Assembly: GCF_003387615.1 (NCBI RefSeq)
Contig: NZ_QUNS01000007.1
Coordinates: forward strand, 80,503 to 144,502
Direction: 5' to 3'
Source: Tenacibaculum gallaicum
GTDB lineage: Bacteria; Bacteroidota; Bacteroidia; Flavobacteriales; Flavobacteriaceae
DNA length: 64,000 nt
This document shows, piece after piece, positions 26,237-36,076 of the stretch. Under the pieces are notes generated by a model that worked only from the letters and a program-made list of their open reading frames with translations, did not search any database and had not been told where the DNA came from. The position numbers were made by a program, and so were the translations under genes. The first letter of the stretch is position 1. Every line of letters starts with the position of its first letter.

Positions 26237-27715
26237 TTAATATGCTTTTGCAAAAAGTACTCTTTTTGCTGAATATTTCCCTGTTAATACGCATACTCCT
26301 TCCTCTTCTTTTGCATCATTAGGAATACATCTTATAGTAGCTTTTGTGAGCTCTTTTATCTTGTCTTCAGTTTCAATTGTACCGTCCCAATGAGCTGACA
26401 CAAATCCTCCTTTATTTTCTATCACATCTTTAAATTCTTCAAAAGAGTTCACTTCTGTAATATGCTCGTTTCTGTAAGTTAATGCTCTTTCATATAAATT
26501 TTCCTGAATTTTACCTAATAAATAATAAACATGATTAGCAACACTTTCTTGTTTAATAATTTTTTTTTCAAAAGTATCACGACGTGCAACCTCAACAGTA
26601 CCATTTTCTAAATCACGTTTTCCCATTGCAATTCGTACAGGGACACCTTTTAATTCATACTCAGCAAACTTAGCTCCTGGTCTAAAAGTGTCTCTATCAT
26701 CAAATTTTACTGATATTCCTTTAGCTCGTAACTCTTTTACAATTACATTAACCTTTTCAGAAATAGCATTTAACTGTTCTTCTCCTTTATATATAGGAAC
26801 AATTACCACTTGAATTGGCGCTAGCTTTGGAGGTAGTACTAAACCAGCATCATCAGAGTGTGTCATTATCAACCCTCCTATCAAACGCGTAGACACTCCC
26901 CAAGAAGTTGCCCATACATATTCCTGTTTTCCTTCTTTCGAGGTATACTTTACGTCAAATGCCTTAGCAAAATTTTGCCCTAAAAAGTGTGAAGTTCCAG
27001 CTTGTAATGCTTTACCATCCTGCATTAACGCTTCTATTGTTAAAGTATCATCTGCTCCTGCAAAACGTTCACTTTCACTTTTAGCTCCTTTAACAACAGG
27101 CATTGCCATAAACTCTTCAGCAAAGGTTGCATACACCTCCTGCATTTGCTTTGCTTCAGCCATTGCTTCTGCTTTTGTTGCATGCGCAGTATGACCTTCT
27201 TGCCATAAAAACTCAGCAGTACGTAAAAACAAACGTGTACGCATTTCCCATCTTACAACATTTGCCCATTGATTAACTAACAACGGTAAATCTCTATGCG
27301 ATTGAATCCATCCTTTATAAGTATTCCAAATAATTGCTTCAGAAGTAGGACGAACAACTAATTCTTCTTCCAATTTAGCTTCAGGATCTACACGTAGCTT
27401 TCCTTCATTATCTGGATCATTTTGTAATCGATAATGTGTAACCACCGCACATTCTTTTGCAAATCCTTCAGCATTTTTTTCTTCTGCTTCAAACAAACTT
27501 TTGGGTACAAAAAGAGGAAAATAAGCATTTTGATGTCCTGTTTCTTTAAACATTCTATCTAATTCTTTCTGCATGTTTTCCCAAATTGCAAATCCGTAAG
27601 GCTTTATTACCATACAACCTCTTACTGCTGAGTTTTCAGCTAAATCAGCTTTTACAATCAATTCGTTATACCATTTAGAGTAATCTTCGGCTCTTTTTGT
27701 TAAATGTTTGCTCAT
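26237..27715 (-). CDS. proS: Prolyl-tRNA synthetase, archaeal/eukaryote-like type
   Basis: ProRS charges tRNA-Pro. This 492-residue form has the class II motifs ([31 protein letters not shown] split here as motif 2, and [16 protein letters not shown] as motif 3), an anticodon-binding domain and a C-terminal extension, and it lacks the editing insertion of the long bacterial form. Bacteroidota commonly carry this short type. The start is the ATG at 27715 ([12 protein letters not shown]). A TTG two codons earlier is unlikely. Confidence 0.95.
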   Translation of the reverse strand: MSKHLTKRAEDYSKWYNELIVKADLAENSAVRGCMVIKPYGFAIWENMQKELDRMFKETGHQNAYFPLFVPKSLFEAEEKNAEGFAKECAVVTHYRLQNDPDNEGKLRVDPEAKLEEELVVRPTSEAIIWNTYKGWIQSHRDLPLLVNQWANVVRWEMRTRLFLRTAEFLWQEGHTAHATKAEAMAEAKQMQEVYATFAEEFMAMPVVKGAKSESERFAGADDTLTIEALMQDGKALQAGTSHFLGQNFAKAFDVKYTSKEGKQEYVWATSWGVSTRLIGGLIMTHSDDAGLVLPPKLAPIQVVIVPIYKGEEQLNAISEKVNVIVKELRAKGISVKFDDRDTFRPGAKFAEYELKGVPVRIAMGKRDLENGTVEVARRDTFEKKIIKQESVANHVYYLLGKIQENLYERALTYRNEHITEVNSFEEFKDVIENKGGFVSAHWDGTIETEDKIKELTKATIRCIPNDAKEEEGVCVLTGKYSAKRVLFAKAY

Positions 27716-27861
27716 AATCAAAAGTTTGGCATAAATATTGTTATTTTTTATGCGTAAATTGTATCTGCAAAACTACATTAAAAAGGTAACAAGCCCAACA
27801 AAGAACTAATTTTTTGCAGCTCGTTAAAAAACAATTTGCTTTAACCTAAAATAAAAAAGTC

Positions 27862-29130
27862 ATGAAACTACATTACACCAAAACCAAACTCCCTTTTTAT
27901 ATCCTATCATTTTTAATGGCAGCTACGTTTATATCTTGTGGTTCTGCACAAACGGTTACTGGTAGTGATGATGGTATTTATGCTGATGAGATAGAGCAAC
28001 CTCAACGTAGAGTGATTGTTACCGATGATCGTGCATATGATGAATATCAAGAAAATTATTTCACCAAAGAAGTAGAACGTTTAGGCGCTTTAAATGGTAC
28101 CGACATTTTCACTGATATAGAAAACTATAAGTCTGAAAGTGTGGACTCTTATGATGATGAAGATATTATTTATGAAGAAGAGCCTGAAACAAGAATTACA
28201 TATAACGGAAATGAACCTTGGGGTTATTCTGATAATAATGATGTGGTTATAAACATCAATACTTATCCAAGATGGGGTTATTACAACGATTGGGATTATG
28301 GCTATGGATACAATTATCATAGACCTTGGTGGAGGTCTCGCTACTATGGCGGTTGGGGATATAACTCTCACTGGTACCCTTACCATTGGAACTCTGGCCT
28401 TTATGTTGGTTTAGGTGGAATTTATTATAACTCTTACTGGAACTCTCCTTATTACAGGTACAACCATTATAGACCATATAGATACTATAACAATCGTTAT
28501 TATAAACGTCCTTATAGAGGCGCTAACTATTATAGAGGGCACAGAACTGCAACAACTTCTAGAAGAGGTTACACTTCTGGTCGTAGAGGAACTACAACTT
28601 CAAGACGTTCTTCTAATGTTTACAGAAGAAGTAATGGTAGAACCTACCGCAATAACACTCGCTCTACAAGAAATACGCGAAGCTATAATACAAGAAGAGG
28701 AAACAGTTCTAACAATAGAAGCATCAAACGATCAACTAGAACAAGAAGGTACAACTCTAATGGTAATAGCAGATCTACTCGTAGCTACAAAGGCACACCA
28801 CGTTCTACAAGAAGTTCAAGAGGAAACCCTAGAGCTTCCAGTAATAATGGTGCTCGTCGATCAACATCTGTAAGGAATTCTAGAAGTTATACTAAAAGAA
28901 ATCAAAACTCTAATAGATCTGTTAGAAAATCGACTTCTCCAAGAAGCTATTCAAAGTCAACCAAAAATAGCAGAAAAAACTATGCTTCTCACAAAAGTAA
29001 TAACTCAAGAAAATCTAGAAGTTACTCAAAACCTTCTAGAAGCTCTCGTAGTTACTCAGCCCCATCAAGAAGTACTAGAAGTAACTCAAGAGGAAGTAGC
29101 AGAAGCTCATCAAGAAGTTCTAGAAGATAA
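27862..29130 (+). CDS. Lipoprotein with Tyr/Trp-rich middle and Arg/Ser-rich tail
   Basis: A 422-residue lipoprotein with a signal peptide ending FISCGSA (lipobox Cys26). After an acidic segment (about 45-125) comes a Tyr/Trp/Gly/Arg-rich region with repeated RPYRYY-like units, then about 190 residues made almost only of Arg, Ser, Thr, Asn and Tyr (STRSYKG, SRSYSK and similar). The tail is disordered and very basic and may bind peptidoglycan, DNA or lipopolysaccharide. That is a guess from charge. Genes of this kind often precede an OmpP1-like porin in Flavobacteriaceae, as here (48 bases). I do not recognise a characterised function. Confidence 0.8.
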   Translation: MKLHYTKTKLPFYILSFLMAATFISCGSAQTVTGSDDGIYADEIEQPQRRVIVTDDRAYDEYQENYFTKEVERLGALNGTDIFTDIENYKSESVDSYDDEDIIYEEEPETRITYNGNEPWGYSDNNDVVININTYPRWGYYNDWDYGYGYNYHRPWWRSRYYGGWGYNSHWYPYHWNSGLYVGLGGIYYNSYWNSPYYRYNHYRPYRYYNNRYYKRPYRGANYYRGHRTATTSRRGYTSGRRGTTTSRRSSNVYRRSNGRTYRNNTRSTRNTRSYNTRRGNSSNNRSIKRSTRTRRYNSNGNSRSTRSYKGTPRSTRSSRGNPRASSNNGARRSTSVRNSRSYTKRNQNSNRSVRKSTSPRSYSKSTKNSRKNYASHKSNNSRKSRSYSKPSRSSRSYSAPSRSTRSNSRGSSRSSSRSSRR

Positions 29131-29178
29131 TCTTAAGACCAAATTTCAAGATAAGTTTTTAACGAATTAATAAAAAAA

Positions 29179-30573
29179 ATGAAAAGAATTTTAACCTTCG
29201 CGATAATTATCGCTAGTACGTATACTGCCTATTCACAATCACTAGGCTACAATGATTTAGGAATTTTATTTTCAAAAGACGATAATTACGGAACTGCTCG
29301 TTTTGAAGCAATGAGTGGAGCCTTTGGAGCATTAGGTGGAGACATATCTTCTTTTGGAATTAACCCAGCTGGTAGCGCCGTTGCTATTAAGAGTACTTTT
29401 GGAGTAACCCTAGGTAACAGAAACACCACCTATTCGACTAAATATTATGGGAATACTGTAGAAACTGAGGATGATTTTTTTAATATTACCCAAGCTGGTG
29501 GTATTTTATCTTTCGACTCTGCTCATAACTCTGATTGGAACCGTTTTGCTTTAACTTTTAATTATAGATTAAAAAGTGATTTTGAAGGTTTATTCTCTAC
29601 ACAAGGTAATAGTGGTCAAGCATTATTTAATGAACACCCAGATGATATCACCAACCAATTCAACAATGGACAAGAGCAACGTTTTTTTAACTCTACCTAC
29701 GGAGAGAACAGTATTTTTGAAATGGGTTTCTCTGCTGTGCACCTAAATAAACTATATGCTGGAGCTAGTATAAAGTTTCATAATTTTAGTTTTGGTCAAG
29801 TTACCGAATTAAGAGAGGTTAATGAGGATGATGATGCGAATACCTTAACTGCTCTAAATATTCAAGACAGTTACTTTGAAGGAAGCGGAGTTTCTTTTAG
29901 TGCAGGTTTTATTTATAAAGTAAATCAAAGTTTTCGCTTTGGCTTAGCTTATGAAACACCTACATGGTACAACGAAGTTTTTGAAGATAGTAATTTAAAT
30001 GTTTTCGACCCAAATGATTCTAGATATGATGACTGGGTAGGCTATACAGAAATTTCAGCGACAAACCAAAACACTGATGTTAATAGCGGTGAAGAATTTA
30101 ATTCAAATATTTTTAGATTGCGAACACCAAGTAAACTTACAGCTAGTGCGGCATTTGTTTTTGGTAAACAAGGTTTAATAAGCGCAGATTATACTTACAA
30201 AGACTATAGTGGTACAAAATATAGAGAAAACGACCCTTATTTTATAGAAACCAATCAAAACTTTGATAATGACTTTAAAGGTACCCACTCCTTAAATATT
30301 GGTACCGAGTGGCGTTTTGATAAAATGAGTGTTCGTGGTGGTTATCATTATGAGCAAAGTCCTTATAAAAATGCTTTAGATGATGATAATATTTCTGGAT
30401 TCTCATTAGGACTTGGTTATAATTTTGGAAACATTAAGTTTGATTTATCATATACTAATTCAGAAAACAACAGCCCGTATCATATTTACAACTCACCGGC
30501 TGTTGATGTGAACCCTATCGAACTAACAACTGATACATCACGAATTTCTGGAACAATTACTTTCAGTTTATAA
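29179..30573 (+). CDS. Outer-membrane porin, OmpP1/FadL/TodX family
   Basis: A 464-residue outer-membrane beta barrel with a signal peptide (MKRILTFAIIIASTYTAYSQ). The N-terminal plug motif RFEAMSGAFGALGGDISSFGINPAGS is the hallmark of the FadL family, which moves hydrophobic compounds across the outer membrane. The C-terminus is an aromatic-alternating strand (ISGTITFSL). It follows the Tyr/Arg-rich lipoprotein and ends at a clear terminator, so the two form one unit. The substrate is unknown. alkB elsewhere in this window makes alkanes or fatty acids thinkable but unproven. Confidence 0.85.
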   Translation: MKRILTFAIIIASTYTAYSQSLGYNDLGILFSKDDNYGTARFEAMSGAFGALGGDISSFGINPAGSAVAIKSTFGVTLGNRNTTYSTKYYGNTVETEDDFFNITQAGGILSFDSAHNSDWNRFALTFNYRLKSDFEGLFSTQGNSGQALFNEHPDDITNQFNNGQEQRFFNSTYGENSIFEMGFSAVHLNKLYAGASIKFHNFSFGQVTELREVNEDDDANTLTALNIQDSYFEGSGVSFSAGFIYKVNQSFRFGLAYETPTWYNEVFEDSNLNVFDPNDSRYDDWVGYTEISATNQNTDVNSGEEFNSNIFRLRTPSKLTASAAFVFGKQGLISADYTYKDYSGTKYRENDPYFIETNQNFDNDFKGTHSLNIGTEWRFDKMSVRGGYHYEQSPYKNALDDDNISGFSLGLGYNFGNIKFDLSYTNSENNSPYHIYNSPAVDVNPIELTTDTSRISGTITFSL

Positions 30574-30595
30574 TTCATAAAAAATATAGAAGAAG

Positions 30596-30621
30596 AGTCC
30601 TGCTATATGCAGGACTTTTTA
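30596..30621 (+). terminator. Terminator after the OmpP1-like gene
   Basis: An 8-bp perfect stem, AGTCCTGC with its complement, has a 5-base loop and a T run. It overlaps the upstream open frame of the next gene and so argues against any start of that gene before 30621. Confidence 0.85.
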
Positions 30622-30672
30622 TATATCCATTTCTCAGTTTTTTACCGTAATTTTGCTTCTTATTTACAACTT

Positions 30673-31566
30673 ATGAGTTCAACAAAAATAAACATACAAG
30701 AAACCAATAACGAAACCATCCTAAAGTTTGTTAGTAACAAAATTTTAGTTAATGGTGGTAGTTATGAATACAATAACATAGACGAGGCTAAAAACTCTCC
30801 TTTAGCACAACAACTTTTTTATCTTCCTTTTGTAAAAAAAGTATTAGTTACGGCTAACTTCATTGCTATTCAACGATATGATATTGTTGAGTGGGATGAT
30901 GTTGAAGAAGAGGTTCGCGAGCAAATAGAAGCTTATATACAAAGTGGTAGTTCTGTAGTAAAAGAAGAAACTACTAAGAAAGATGCTGTTGAAGTATATG
31001 CAGAGGTTACTCCAAACCCAGCAGTAATGAAATTTGGAACCAACAAAGCTTTAACACAAACTGATGTTGAATTCAAAAATATTGAAGAAGCAAGCAAATC
31101 TTCTCCTTTAGCACAAGCATTATTTAGCTTTCCTTTTGTAAAAGAAATTTTCATTTCTGAAAACTACATATCAATCACAAAGTATGATATGATTGATTGG
31201 AATGAAGTGTACCAAGAAGTACGTACCTTTATTCGTAGTTATATACAGGAAGGTAAGAAAATAATTACTGAACTACCTAAACAACAAACTACGCAAAACG
31301 TTGAAGTTCCTAAAGAGAGTTTAACAGATACTGAAACTAAAATTGTTGATATTTTAGATGAGTATATAAAGCCTGCAGTAGCTTCTGATGGTGGTAATAT
31401 CGCATTTCAATCATACGATGCCGAGAACAAAAGAGTGAGTGTTGTTTTACAAGGAGCTTGTAGTGGTTGTCCATCATCAACAGTAACATTAAAAAATGGT
31501 ATTGAAACCATGCTTAAAGAAATGTTACCTAACCAAATTAATGAAGTAGTTGCCATTAACGGGTAA
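30673..31566 (+). CDS. Nfu-type Fe-S cluster carrier with duplicated N-terminal domain
   Basis: A 297-residue protein ending in a NifU-like domain with the cluster-binding CxxC motif (GACSGCPSST), which transfers Fe-S clusters to client enzymes. Two copies of the Nfu N-terminal domain precede it: NSPLAQQLFYLPFVKKVLV (about 35-55) and SSPLAQALFSFPFVKEIFI (about 140-160), each followed by a WDDV or WNEV turn. I start it at the ATG at 30673 (MSSTKINIQ), because the upstream frame crosses a terminator. Doubling of the N-domain is common in Flavobacteria. The gene heads a run with ubiE and porT. Confidence 0.88.
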   Translation: MSSTKINIQETNNETILKFVSNKILVNGGSYEYNNIDEAKNSPLAQQLFYLPFVKKVLVTANFIAIQRYDIVEWDDVEEEVREQIEAYIQSGSSVVKEETTKKDAVEVYAEVTPNPAVMKFGTNKALTQTDVEFKNIEEASKSSPLAQALFSFPFVKEIFISENYISITKYDMIDWNEVYQEVRTFIRSYIQEGKKIITELPKQQTTQNVEVPKESLTDTETKIVDILDEYIKPAVASDGGNIAFQSYDAENKRVSVVLQGACSGCPSSTVTLKNGIETMLKEMLPNQINEVVAING

Positions 31567-31590
31567 TTCACCGTAAACCAAATAAAACAC

Positions 31591-32319
31591 ATGCCTGAAA
31601 AAATCAAACCATATAAAAATTCTGAATTAGGAAAGAAAGAGCAAGTTGCTCAAATGTTTGACAATATTTCTGAGGATTACGACGGATTAAATCGTGTTAT
31701 TTCTTTAGGAATTGATGTTAGTTGGCGTAAAAAAGTAGTAAAATTAGTAGGGGAAAATAATCCGCAACAAATTTTAGATATAGCAACTGGTACAGGTGAT
31801 TTAGCTTTGATGATGTCTGAATTAAACCCTGAGAAGATTGTAGGCTTAGATATTTCTGAAGGAATGCTGCAAGTAGGAAGACAAAAAATAGCTAAAGCTA
31901 ACTTATCAAATAAAATTAAGATGATTGTTGGTGATAGTGAAAACATCCCTTTTCCTGATAATACTTTTGACGCAATTACTGTTTCTTTTGGAGTTAGAAA
32001 CTTTGAAAACTTAGACAAAGGATTAACCGAAATATTACGGGTATTAAAACCTGGAGGTAAATTTGTGGTATTAGAAACCTCTAACCCAACCAAATTTCCT
32101 TTTAAGCAAGGATATAAATTGTATACCAATTATATTTTACCTATTATTGGTAAACTCTTTTCAAAAGATAAAGTTGCGTACTCATATTTATCAGAAACAG
32201 CAAATACTTTTCCTTTTGGAAAGGCTTTCAACAATATTTTACAAAAAAACGGGTTTAAGAATGCAAAGAATATACCTGTAACATTTGGTGTTGCATCAAT
32301 TTATACCGCTTTAAAATAG
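31591..32319 (+). CDS. ubiE: Demethylmenaquinone methyltransferase
   Basis: A 242-residue SAM-dependent methyltransferase of the UbiE/MenG family, which makes menaquinone from demethylmenaquinone. Family signatures are present: [21 protein letters not shown] near the start, the SAM motif [12 protein letters not shown], and [14 protein letters not shown]. Bacteroidota use menaquinone, so the MenG activity is the relevant one. It lies 25 bases after the Nfu gene and 2 bases before porT. Confidence 0.95.
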   Translation: MPEKIKPYKNSELGKKEQVAQMFDNISEDYDGLNRVISLGIDVSWRKKVVKLVGENNPQQILDIATGTGDLALMMSELNPEKIVGLDISEGMLQVGRQKIAKANLSNKIKMIVGDSENIPFPDNTFDAITVSFGVRNFENLDKGLTEILRVLKPGGKFVVLETSNPTKFPFKQGYKLYTNYILPIIGKLFSKDKVAYSYLSETANTFPFGKAFNNILQKNGFKNAKNIPVTFGVASIYTALK

Positions 32320-32320
32320 T

Positions 32321-33019
32321 ATGTTAAAAAAGCTTTTACTTTTCGGAATTTTAGTAGTGTCATTATCATCACAAGCTCAAAGAGAAAAAATATTAAAACT
32401 TCCTAGTTTTGACAAACCTCTTTTTCATTATGGTTTCTACCTAGGTGCAAATAATAATGATTACAAAATTTCCTATGCTCCTAGTGATTTTGACGATGCC
32501 GAAATTGAAGTTGAGTCATCTATTGGTTTTAATGTAGGTTTAATTGCCGATTTAAGACTACATAATAACATTAACCTTCGTTTTGAACCTGGATTAATGT
32601 CTAACACGAAAACATTGCGTTTTAAACATATTCCTGGTGCAGATAACATAAATACTCGTGAAGTAGGCGCCACTTACCTACATTTACCTCTCCTTTTAAA
32701 ATTAAGCACAAACAGACTTAATAATATGAGACCTTATGTTATTGGAGGGCTTTCATACGACCATAACTTTTCAAGCAATGAGAGAAATAGTGATGACAAC
32801 TTTGCTGGTGAGTTCAGGACCACAACAAATAATTTTATGTATGAAGTTGGCATTGGTGTTGATTTTTACTTAAGTTATTTTAAGTTTTCTCCTTCAATAA
32901 GAGGTGTTTTTGCTATTAACAATGAAATTAAATATGACAATAAACCTTCTTCTCAATGGACGGATCCTATTAATTTCTTAGGAACTAGAGGAGTGTTTTT
33001 ACATTTAGCTTTTGAGTAA
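32321..33019 (+). CDS. porT: PorT-like outer-membrane beta-barrel protein
   Basis: A 232-residue protein with a signal peptide (MLKKLLLFGILVVSLSSQAQ) and a small beta barrel (HYGFYLGANNNDYKI, YLHLPLLLKLS, EVGIGVDFYLSYFKFSP). Sequence pattern and position directly after ubiE match PorT (SprT), a component needed for type IX secretion and gliding in Flavobacteriaceae. The gene pair ubiE-porT is a recurrent arrangement in this family. It suggests that the organism has a T9SS, although no other T9SS gene is in the window. Confidence 0.82.
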   Translation: MLKKLLLFGILVVSLSSQAQREKILKLPSFDKPLFHYGFYLGANNNDYKISYAPSDFDDAEIEVESSIGFNVGLIADLRLHNNINLRFEPGLMSNTKTLRFKHIPGADNINTREVGATYLHLPLLLKLSTNRLNNMRPYVIGGLSYDHNFSSNERNSDDNFAGEFRTTTNNFMYEVGIGVDFYLSYFKFSPSIRGVFAINNEIKYDNKPSSQWTDPINFLGTRGVFLHLAFE

Positions 33020-33046
33020 TATTTTTATTTAAAACACATACAATAA

Positions 33047-33079
33047 AAAAAAGGCTTTCTAAATTTAGAAAGCCTTTTT
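33047..33079 (+). terminator. Terminator of the Nfu-ubiE-porT unit
   Basis: A stem of about 14 bp (AAAAAGGCTTTCTAA with its complement) is followed by Ts, 28 bases after the porT stop. Confidence 0.85.
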
Positions 33080-33090
33080 ACATTTAAAAA

Positions 33091-33117
33091 TAATATGAAG
33101 TCCCCCGAAATCTTATT
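33091..33117. repeat. Hairpin with C-rich loop, copy 1
   Basis: The core GAAGTCCCCCGAAATCT (33097-33113) recurs exactly at 33238-33254. The flanks here (AATATGA and TCTTATT) pair imperfectly, presenting the conserved loop AGTCCCCCGAAA. Confidence 0.55.
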
Positions 33118-33183
33118 ACTCTATACCTATTAGACACACTTTATTTTTTAAGGTCACATTTTTTTACAAAAACTCACAAAAAA

Positions 33184-33206
33184 AGACCGCAAAAATGCGG
33201 TCTTGT
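33184..33206 (-). terminator. Terminator of the MscS-like gene
   Basis: An 8-bp perfect stem, AGACCGCA with its complement, has a 4-base loop. Read on the minus strand it is followed by seven Ts. It ends the transcript of the minus-strand genes from 34938 or 34134. Confidence 0.8.
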
Positions 33207-33233
33207 TTCATAAAGATTACTCTTTATTAGTTG

Positions 33234-33257
33234 GATAGAAGTCCCCCGAAATCTATC
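33234..33257. repeat. Hairpin with C-rich loop, copy 2
   Basis: GATAGA and TCTATC pair perfectly around the loop AGTCCCCCGAAA, the same loop as copy 1, 141 bases away. The stem sequences differ between copies while the pairing remains, which suggests a structured element. It lies in the 3' untranslated region of the MscS-like gene. Confidence 0.6.
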
Positions 33258-33315
33258 GTACTGTTAAAAACATTGTTTTTAGCGTTTTCAAAGATATAAA
33301 AAAATGTTAATTTTA

Positions 33316-34134
33316 TCACTTTTTTATAACTATTTTATTGTTAACCACATCTTTAATAGGTAAAATAACCTTTCCTGCTTCTGTATTTATTGTAATACAT
33401 ATATTATCTATAGCTACCACAACTCCCTCTATATCATTAATTATAACTTTTTCTCCTATTGAAATATTTTTTCTAGAATAATAACCAAAAAGTAGTCTTG
33501 AAACAGCATCTCTCGCGCCAAATCCAAAAGCTAAGGTAAAAGCTAATAGTACAGACCCTATTAAAAGAGTTAAATTACTTTTAATTACTGATGTATCTAC
33601 TCCTGCTTGATCTAGTGCTGTTATAGATAAAAATACAACAATAAGATAAAAAGCAATATTACCTACTAGATTTCCTCCAGAAACTTCAATAGATTTGAAC
33701 ATGGATTGAATAGCTTTTTTTACCATAGTTCCTAAGTAAGTTCCACCTACAAAAATACCTACCGCTGTTAATAAGTTTGGTAAATACGCAAAAAAGCTTC
33801 TAATTCCATCGGATACTACAGTTAAACCAAACATTTCAGCACCGACCATTACAAAAACAAAAATCAAAAACCACTTTAGCACAGCCAAGATAACATTGGT
33901 AAGCACGATGTTTATCGTACTACTTCCAAAAATTTCTGTCTGTCTAAGTTTCTTTGACCATTCATCTATTTTTGTTTTTGCTAATGCTTTTCTAACAAGG
34001 TATAAAAAGACCTTTATAATAAGCCAAGAGAGGATTACAAAAGCTAAAAAGCCCGCTACTGTTGGTAATGAATCTACTATGTCTTGAAAAATATTCTTAA
34101 AAGGGGTTAAAAAATCTATCTTTAAAAAACTCAT
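33316..34134 (-). CDS. MscS-family mechanosensitive channel protein
   Basis: A 272-residue membrane protein with about five helices and a C-terminal MscS-like beta domain (KNISIGEKVIINDIEGVVVAIDNIC, split here by family variation). The pore helix is Gly/Ala-rich (LLAFTLAFGFGARDAVSRLLFGYYS). Proteins of this type open on membrane tension and release solutes. It lacks the large cytoplasmic cage of E. coli MscS and fits the smaller form with TM-helix repeats common in Bacteroidota. It lies 42 bases after the small gene downstream of the ECF sigma factor. Confidence 0.82.
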   Translation of the reverse strand: MSFLKIDFLTPFKNIFQDIVDSLPTVAGFLAFVILSWLIIKVFLYLVRKALAKTKIDEWSKKLRQTEIFGSSTINIVLTNVILAVLKWFLIFVFVMVGAEMFGLTVVSDGIRSFFAYLPNLLTAVGIFVGGTYLGTMVKKAIQSMFKSIEVSGGNLVGNIAFYLIVVFLSITALDQAGVDTSVIKSNLTLLIGSVLLAFTLAFGFGARDAVSRLLFGYYSRKNISIGEKVIINDIEGVVVAIDNICITINTEAGKVILPIKDVVNNKIVIKK

Positions 34135-34176
34135 AACTTTTATGTATAGTGATATATTTGGTTAGTCTGGATTACT

Positions 34177-34362
34177 TCACTTCTTTTTTCCGTTTGGTTC
34201 TGTACCCCCAATTAAATCAACAATTGCACTGGGGTATTTAACCACGAATAAATCAGCCATATCTATTGATAGCTTTATCATTGCCACATCATTAAGCACC
34301 TTATCTTTTAGTACTTCTGGCAATTCTTCGTTATGTAATATTTTTTTAAATGGATTATCCAT
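34177..34362 (-). CDS. Small helical protein downstream of the ECF sigma factor
   Basis: A 61-residue soluble protein (MDNPFKKILHNEELPEVLK, then SIDMADLFVVKYPSAIVDL) that starts 6 bases after the sigma factor gene. It has no membrane segment, Cys motif or zinc-binding pattern, so it is not a classical anti-sigma factor. The fixed position next to the sigma gene suggests a role in controlling it, or at least co-expression. I have seen similar small proteins at this place in Flavobacteriaceae but know of no function. Confidence 0.75.
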   Translation of the reverse strand: MDNPFKKILHNEELPEVLKDKVLNDVAMIKLSIDMADLFVVKYPSAIVDLIGGTEPNGKKK

Positions 34363-34368
34363 AATTTA

Positions 34369-34938
34369 TTACAATTCGTTATACGCTTTCACCACTTTCG
34401 CTTTAGCTCTTTTTAATCGCATTTTTACTGCGCTTTCTCCTAAATCTAATCCTATTGAAATATCTTTAATACTCATTTCATCTTGATACTTCATTAATAA
34501 AATCATTTTCTCTAAAGGAGAAATCATTTCTAGTGCTTTAGCTAATTTATCTGACTTTAATTCGAACAGTGTAGCGTCATCTATATCATCAATATTACTT
34601 TCCTCTCTTATTTCATCTGTTACTACCGTTACTCTTTCTTTTTTCTTCTCTTTATTTCTCTGTACATAATTAACACAAAAATTGTAAGTAAAAGAATACA
34701 ACCAAGTAGAAAACTTAGATTTCCCTTTAAAAGTTCTCAATTTAACAAATAAACGAATAAATACATCATGTGTTAAATCTTGAGCCTCTTCTTTACTTTT
34801 GGAAAACCCATAGCACTTATTATACACCACACCAGCGTAACGATCGTATAAAACAGCAAACAAATGAGTATCATTTTTCTCTACTATTTTACGAACTAAA
34901 TCTTCGTCGCTTATTTTTTTTACATCAATACTCTCCAA
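34369..34938 (-). CDS. ECF-type RNA polymerase sigma factor
   Basis: A 189-residue sigma-70 family protein of the extracytoplasmic type. Region 2 is visible at AVLYDRYAGVVYNKCYGF and LTHDVFIRLFVKL with STWLYSFTYNFCVNYVQR. Region 4 is visible at LEKMILLMKYQDEMSIKDIS followed by the recognition helix LGESAVKMRLKRAK. No in-frame ATG exists upstream of region 2, so the start is the TTG at 34938, preceded by a modest purine-rich site. No membrane anti-sigma factor is adjacent. It is transcribed away from rpoD, with a 219-base gap between the two starts. Confidence 0.88.
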   Translation of the reverse strand: MESIDVKKISDEDLVRKIVEKNDTHLFAVLYDRYAGVVYNKCYGFSKSKEEAQDLTHDVFIRLFVKLRTFKGKSKFSTWLYSFTYNFCVNYVQRNKEKKKERVTVVTDEIREESNIDDIDDATLFELKSDKLAKALEMISPLEKMILLMKYQDEMSIKDISIGLDLGESAVKMRLKRAKAKVVKAYNEL

Positions 34939-35157
34939 GGGGCAGTATAGTTAGTTTCCTTCTTAGTTACACATTAATTTAGACACCTACTCTACTACGT
35001 GGTCACTCAATTATTGCTTAAACAACGGATTTTAACATTTCTTTAACAAAGAGACGGAATTTTTCAAGAAATACAAAAAACTTTGTAACATTATTTTAAT
35101 TGCATACGTATAAGATAATGTAGACTGATTGATAAATTAAAAATATACTTGAAGTAG

Positions 35158-36021
35158 ATGAGACAACTTAAAATTACAAAACAGGTTACCAATAGAGAAA
35201 CCGCGTCTTTAGATAAATATTTGCAAGAAATAGGAAAGGTAGATTTAATTACTGCTGATGAAGAAGTTGAATTAGCACAAAGAATTAAAGCTGGTGACCA
35301 AAGAGCCCTTGAAAAACTAACCAAGGCTAATTTACGTTTTGTGGTATCAGTTGCAAAACAATACCAAAACCAAGGATTAACATTACCTGATTTAATTAAC
35401 GAAGGTAACTTAGGATTAATTAAAGCTGCGAAACGTTTTGATGAAACTCGTGGATTTAAATTTATATCATACGCAGTATGGTGGATTCGTCAGTCTATCT
35501 TACAAGCTTTAGCTGAGCAATCTCGTATTGTACGTTTACCATTAAACAAAATTGGTTCCATAAACAAAATTAATAAGATGTATGCTTTCTTAGAGCAAGA
35601 AAACGAGCGCCCACCAAGTGCTGAGGAAATTGCTAAGAAATTAGACATGACTGTTAATGATGTTAAAGAGTCAATGAAAAACTCAGGTCGTCACGTATCA
35701 ATGGATGCCCCTTTAATAGAGGGTGAAGATTCTAACTTATATGACGTATTAAACTCGGGTGAATCACCAAATCCTGATAAAACTTTACTACACGAATCTT
35801 TACGTATTGAGATTAATCGTGCGTTAGAAACATTAACACCTCGTGAGGCTGATGTAGTAAAATTATACTTTGGTTTAGGAGAGCACCAACCAATGACTTT
35901 AGAGGAAATTGGTGAAACATTTGATTTAACTCGTGAACGTGTACGTCAAATTAAAGAAAAAGCTATCAGAAGATTAAAACACACATCACGTAGTAAGATT
36001 TTAATGACCTACTTAGGTTAA
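35158..36021 (+). CDS. rpoD: Housekeeping sigma factor RpoD
   Basis: This 287-residue sigma-70 is the short primary sigma factor of Bacteroidota, which lacks most of region 1.1. It contains region 1.2 ([18 protein letters not shown]), region 2 ([21 protein letters not shown] and [19 protein letters not shown], split by family variation) and region 4 ([24 protein letters not shown]). The altered specificity of this sigma explains the TAnnTTTG promoters seen throughout the window. A strong terminator follows. Confidence 0.96.
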   Translation: MRQLKITKQVTNRETASLDKYLQEIGKVDLITADEEVELAQRIKAGDQRALEKLTKANLRFVVSVAKQYQNQGLTLPDLINEGNLGLIKAAKRFDETRGFKFISYAVWWIRQSILQALAEQSRIVRLPLNKIGSINKINKMYAFLEQENERPPSAEEIAKKLDMTVNDVKESMKNSGRHVSMDAPLIEGEDSNLYDVLNSGESPNPDKTLLHESLRIEINRALETLTPREADVVKLYFGLGEHQPMTLEEIGETFDLTRERVRQIKEKAIRRLKHTSRSKILMTYLG

Positions 36022-36076
36022 TAATATAAACAACAACAAATAGTTATCGTAACTATTCGTTTTTTAATCAAAGAAT

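Noticed and set aside
28415..29170. Long frames in other phases inside the Tyr/Arg-rich lipoprotein gene.
   Set aside because: They are low-complexity shadows produced by the repetitive codon use of the real gene and have no signal peptide, domain or start context.
30607..30672. Upstream extension of the Nfu-like protein.
   Set aside because: The extension overlaps an intrinsic terminator hairpin, and the conserved protein begins at MSSTKINIQ.
33020..33315. A hidden small protein between porT and the MscS-like gene.
   Set aside because: No frame with a plausible start and protein-like composition was found. The region is explained by two terminators and the repeated hairpin.
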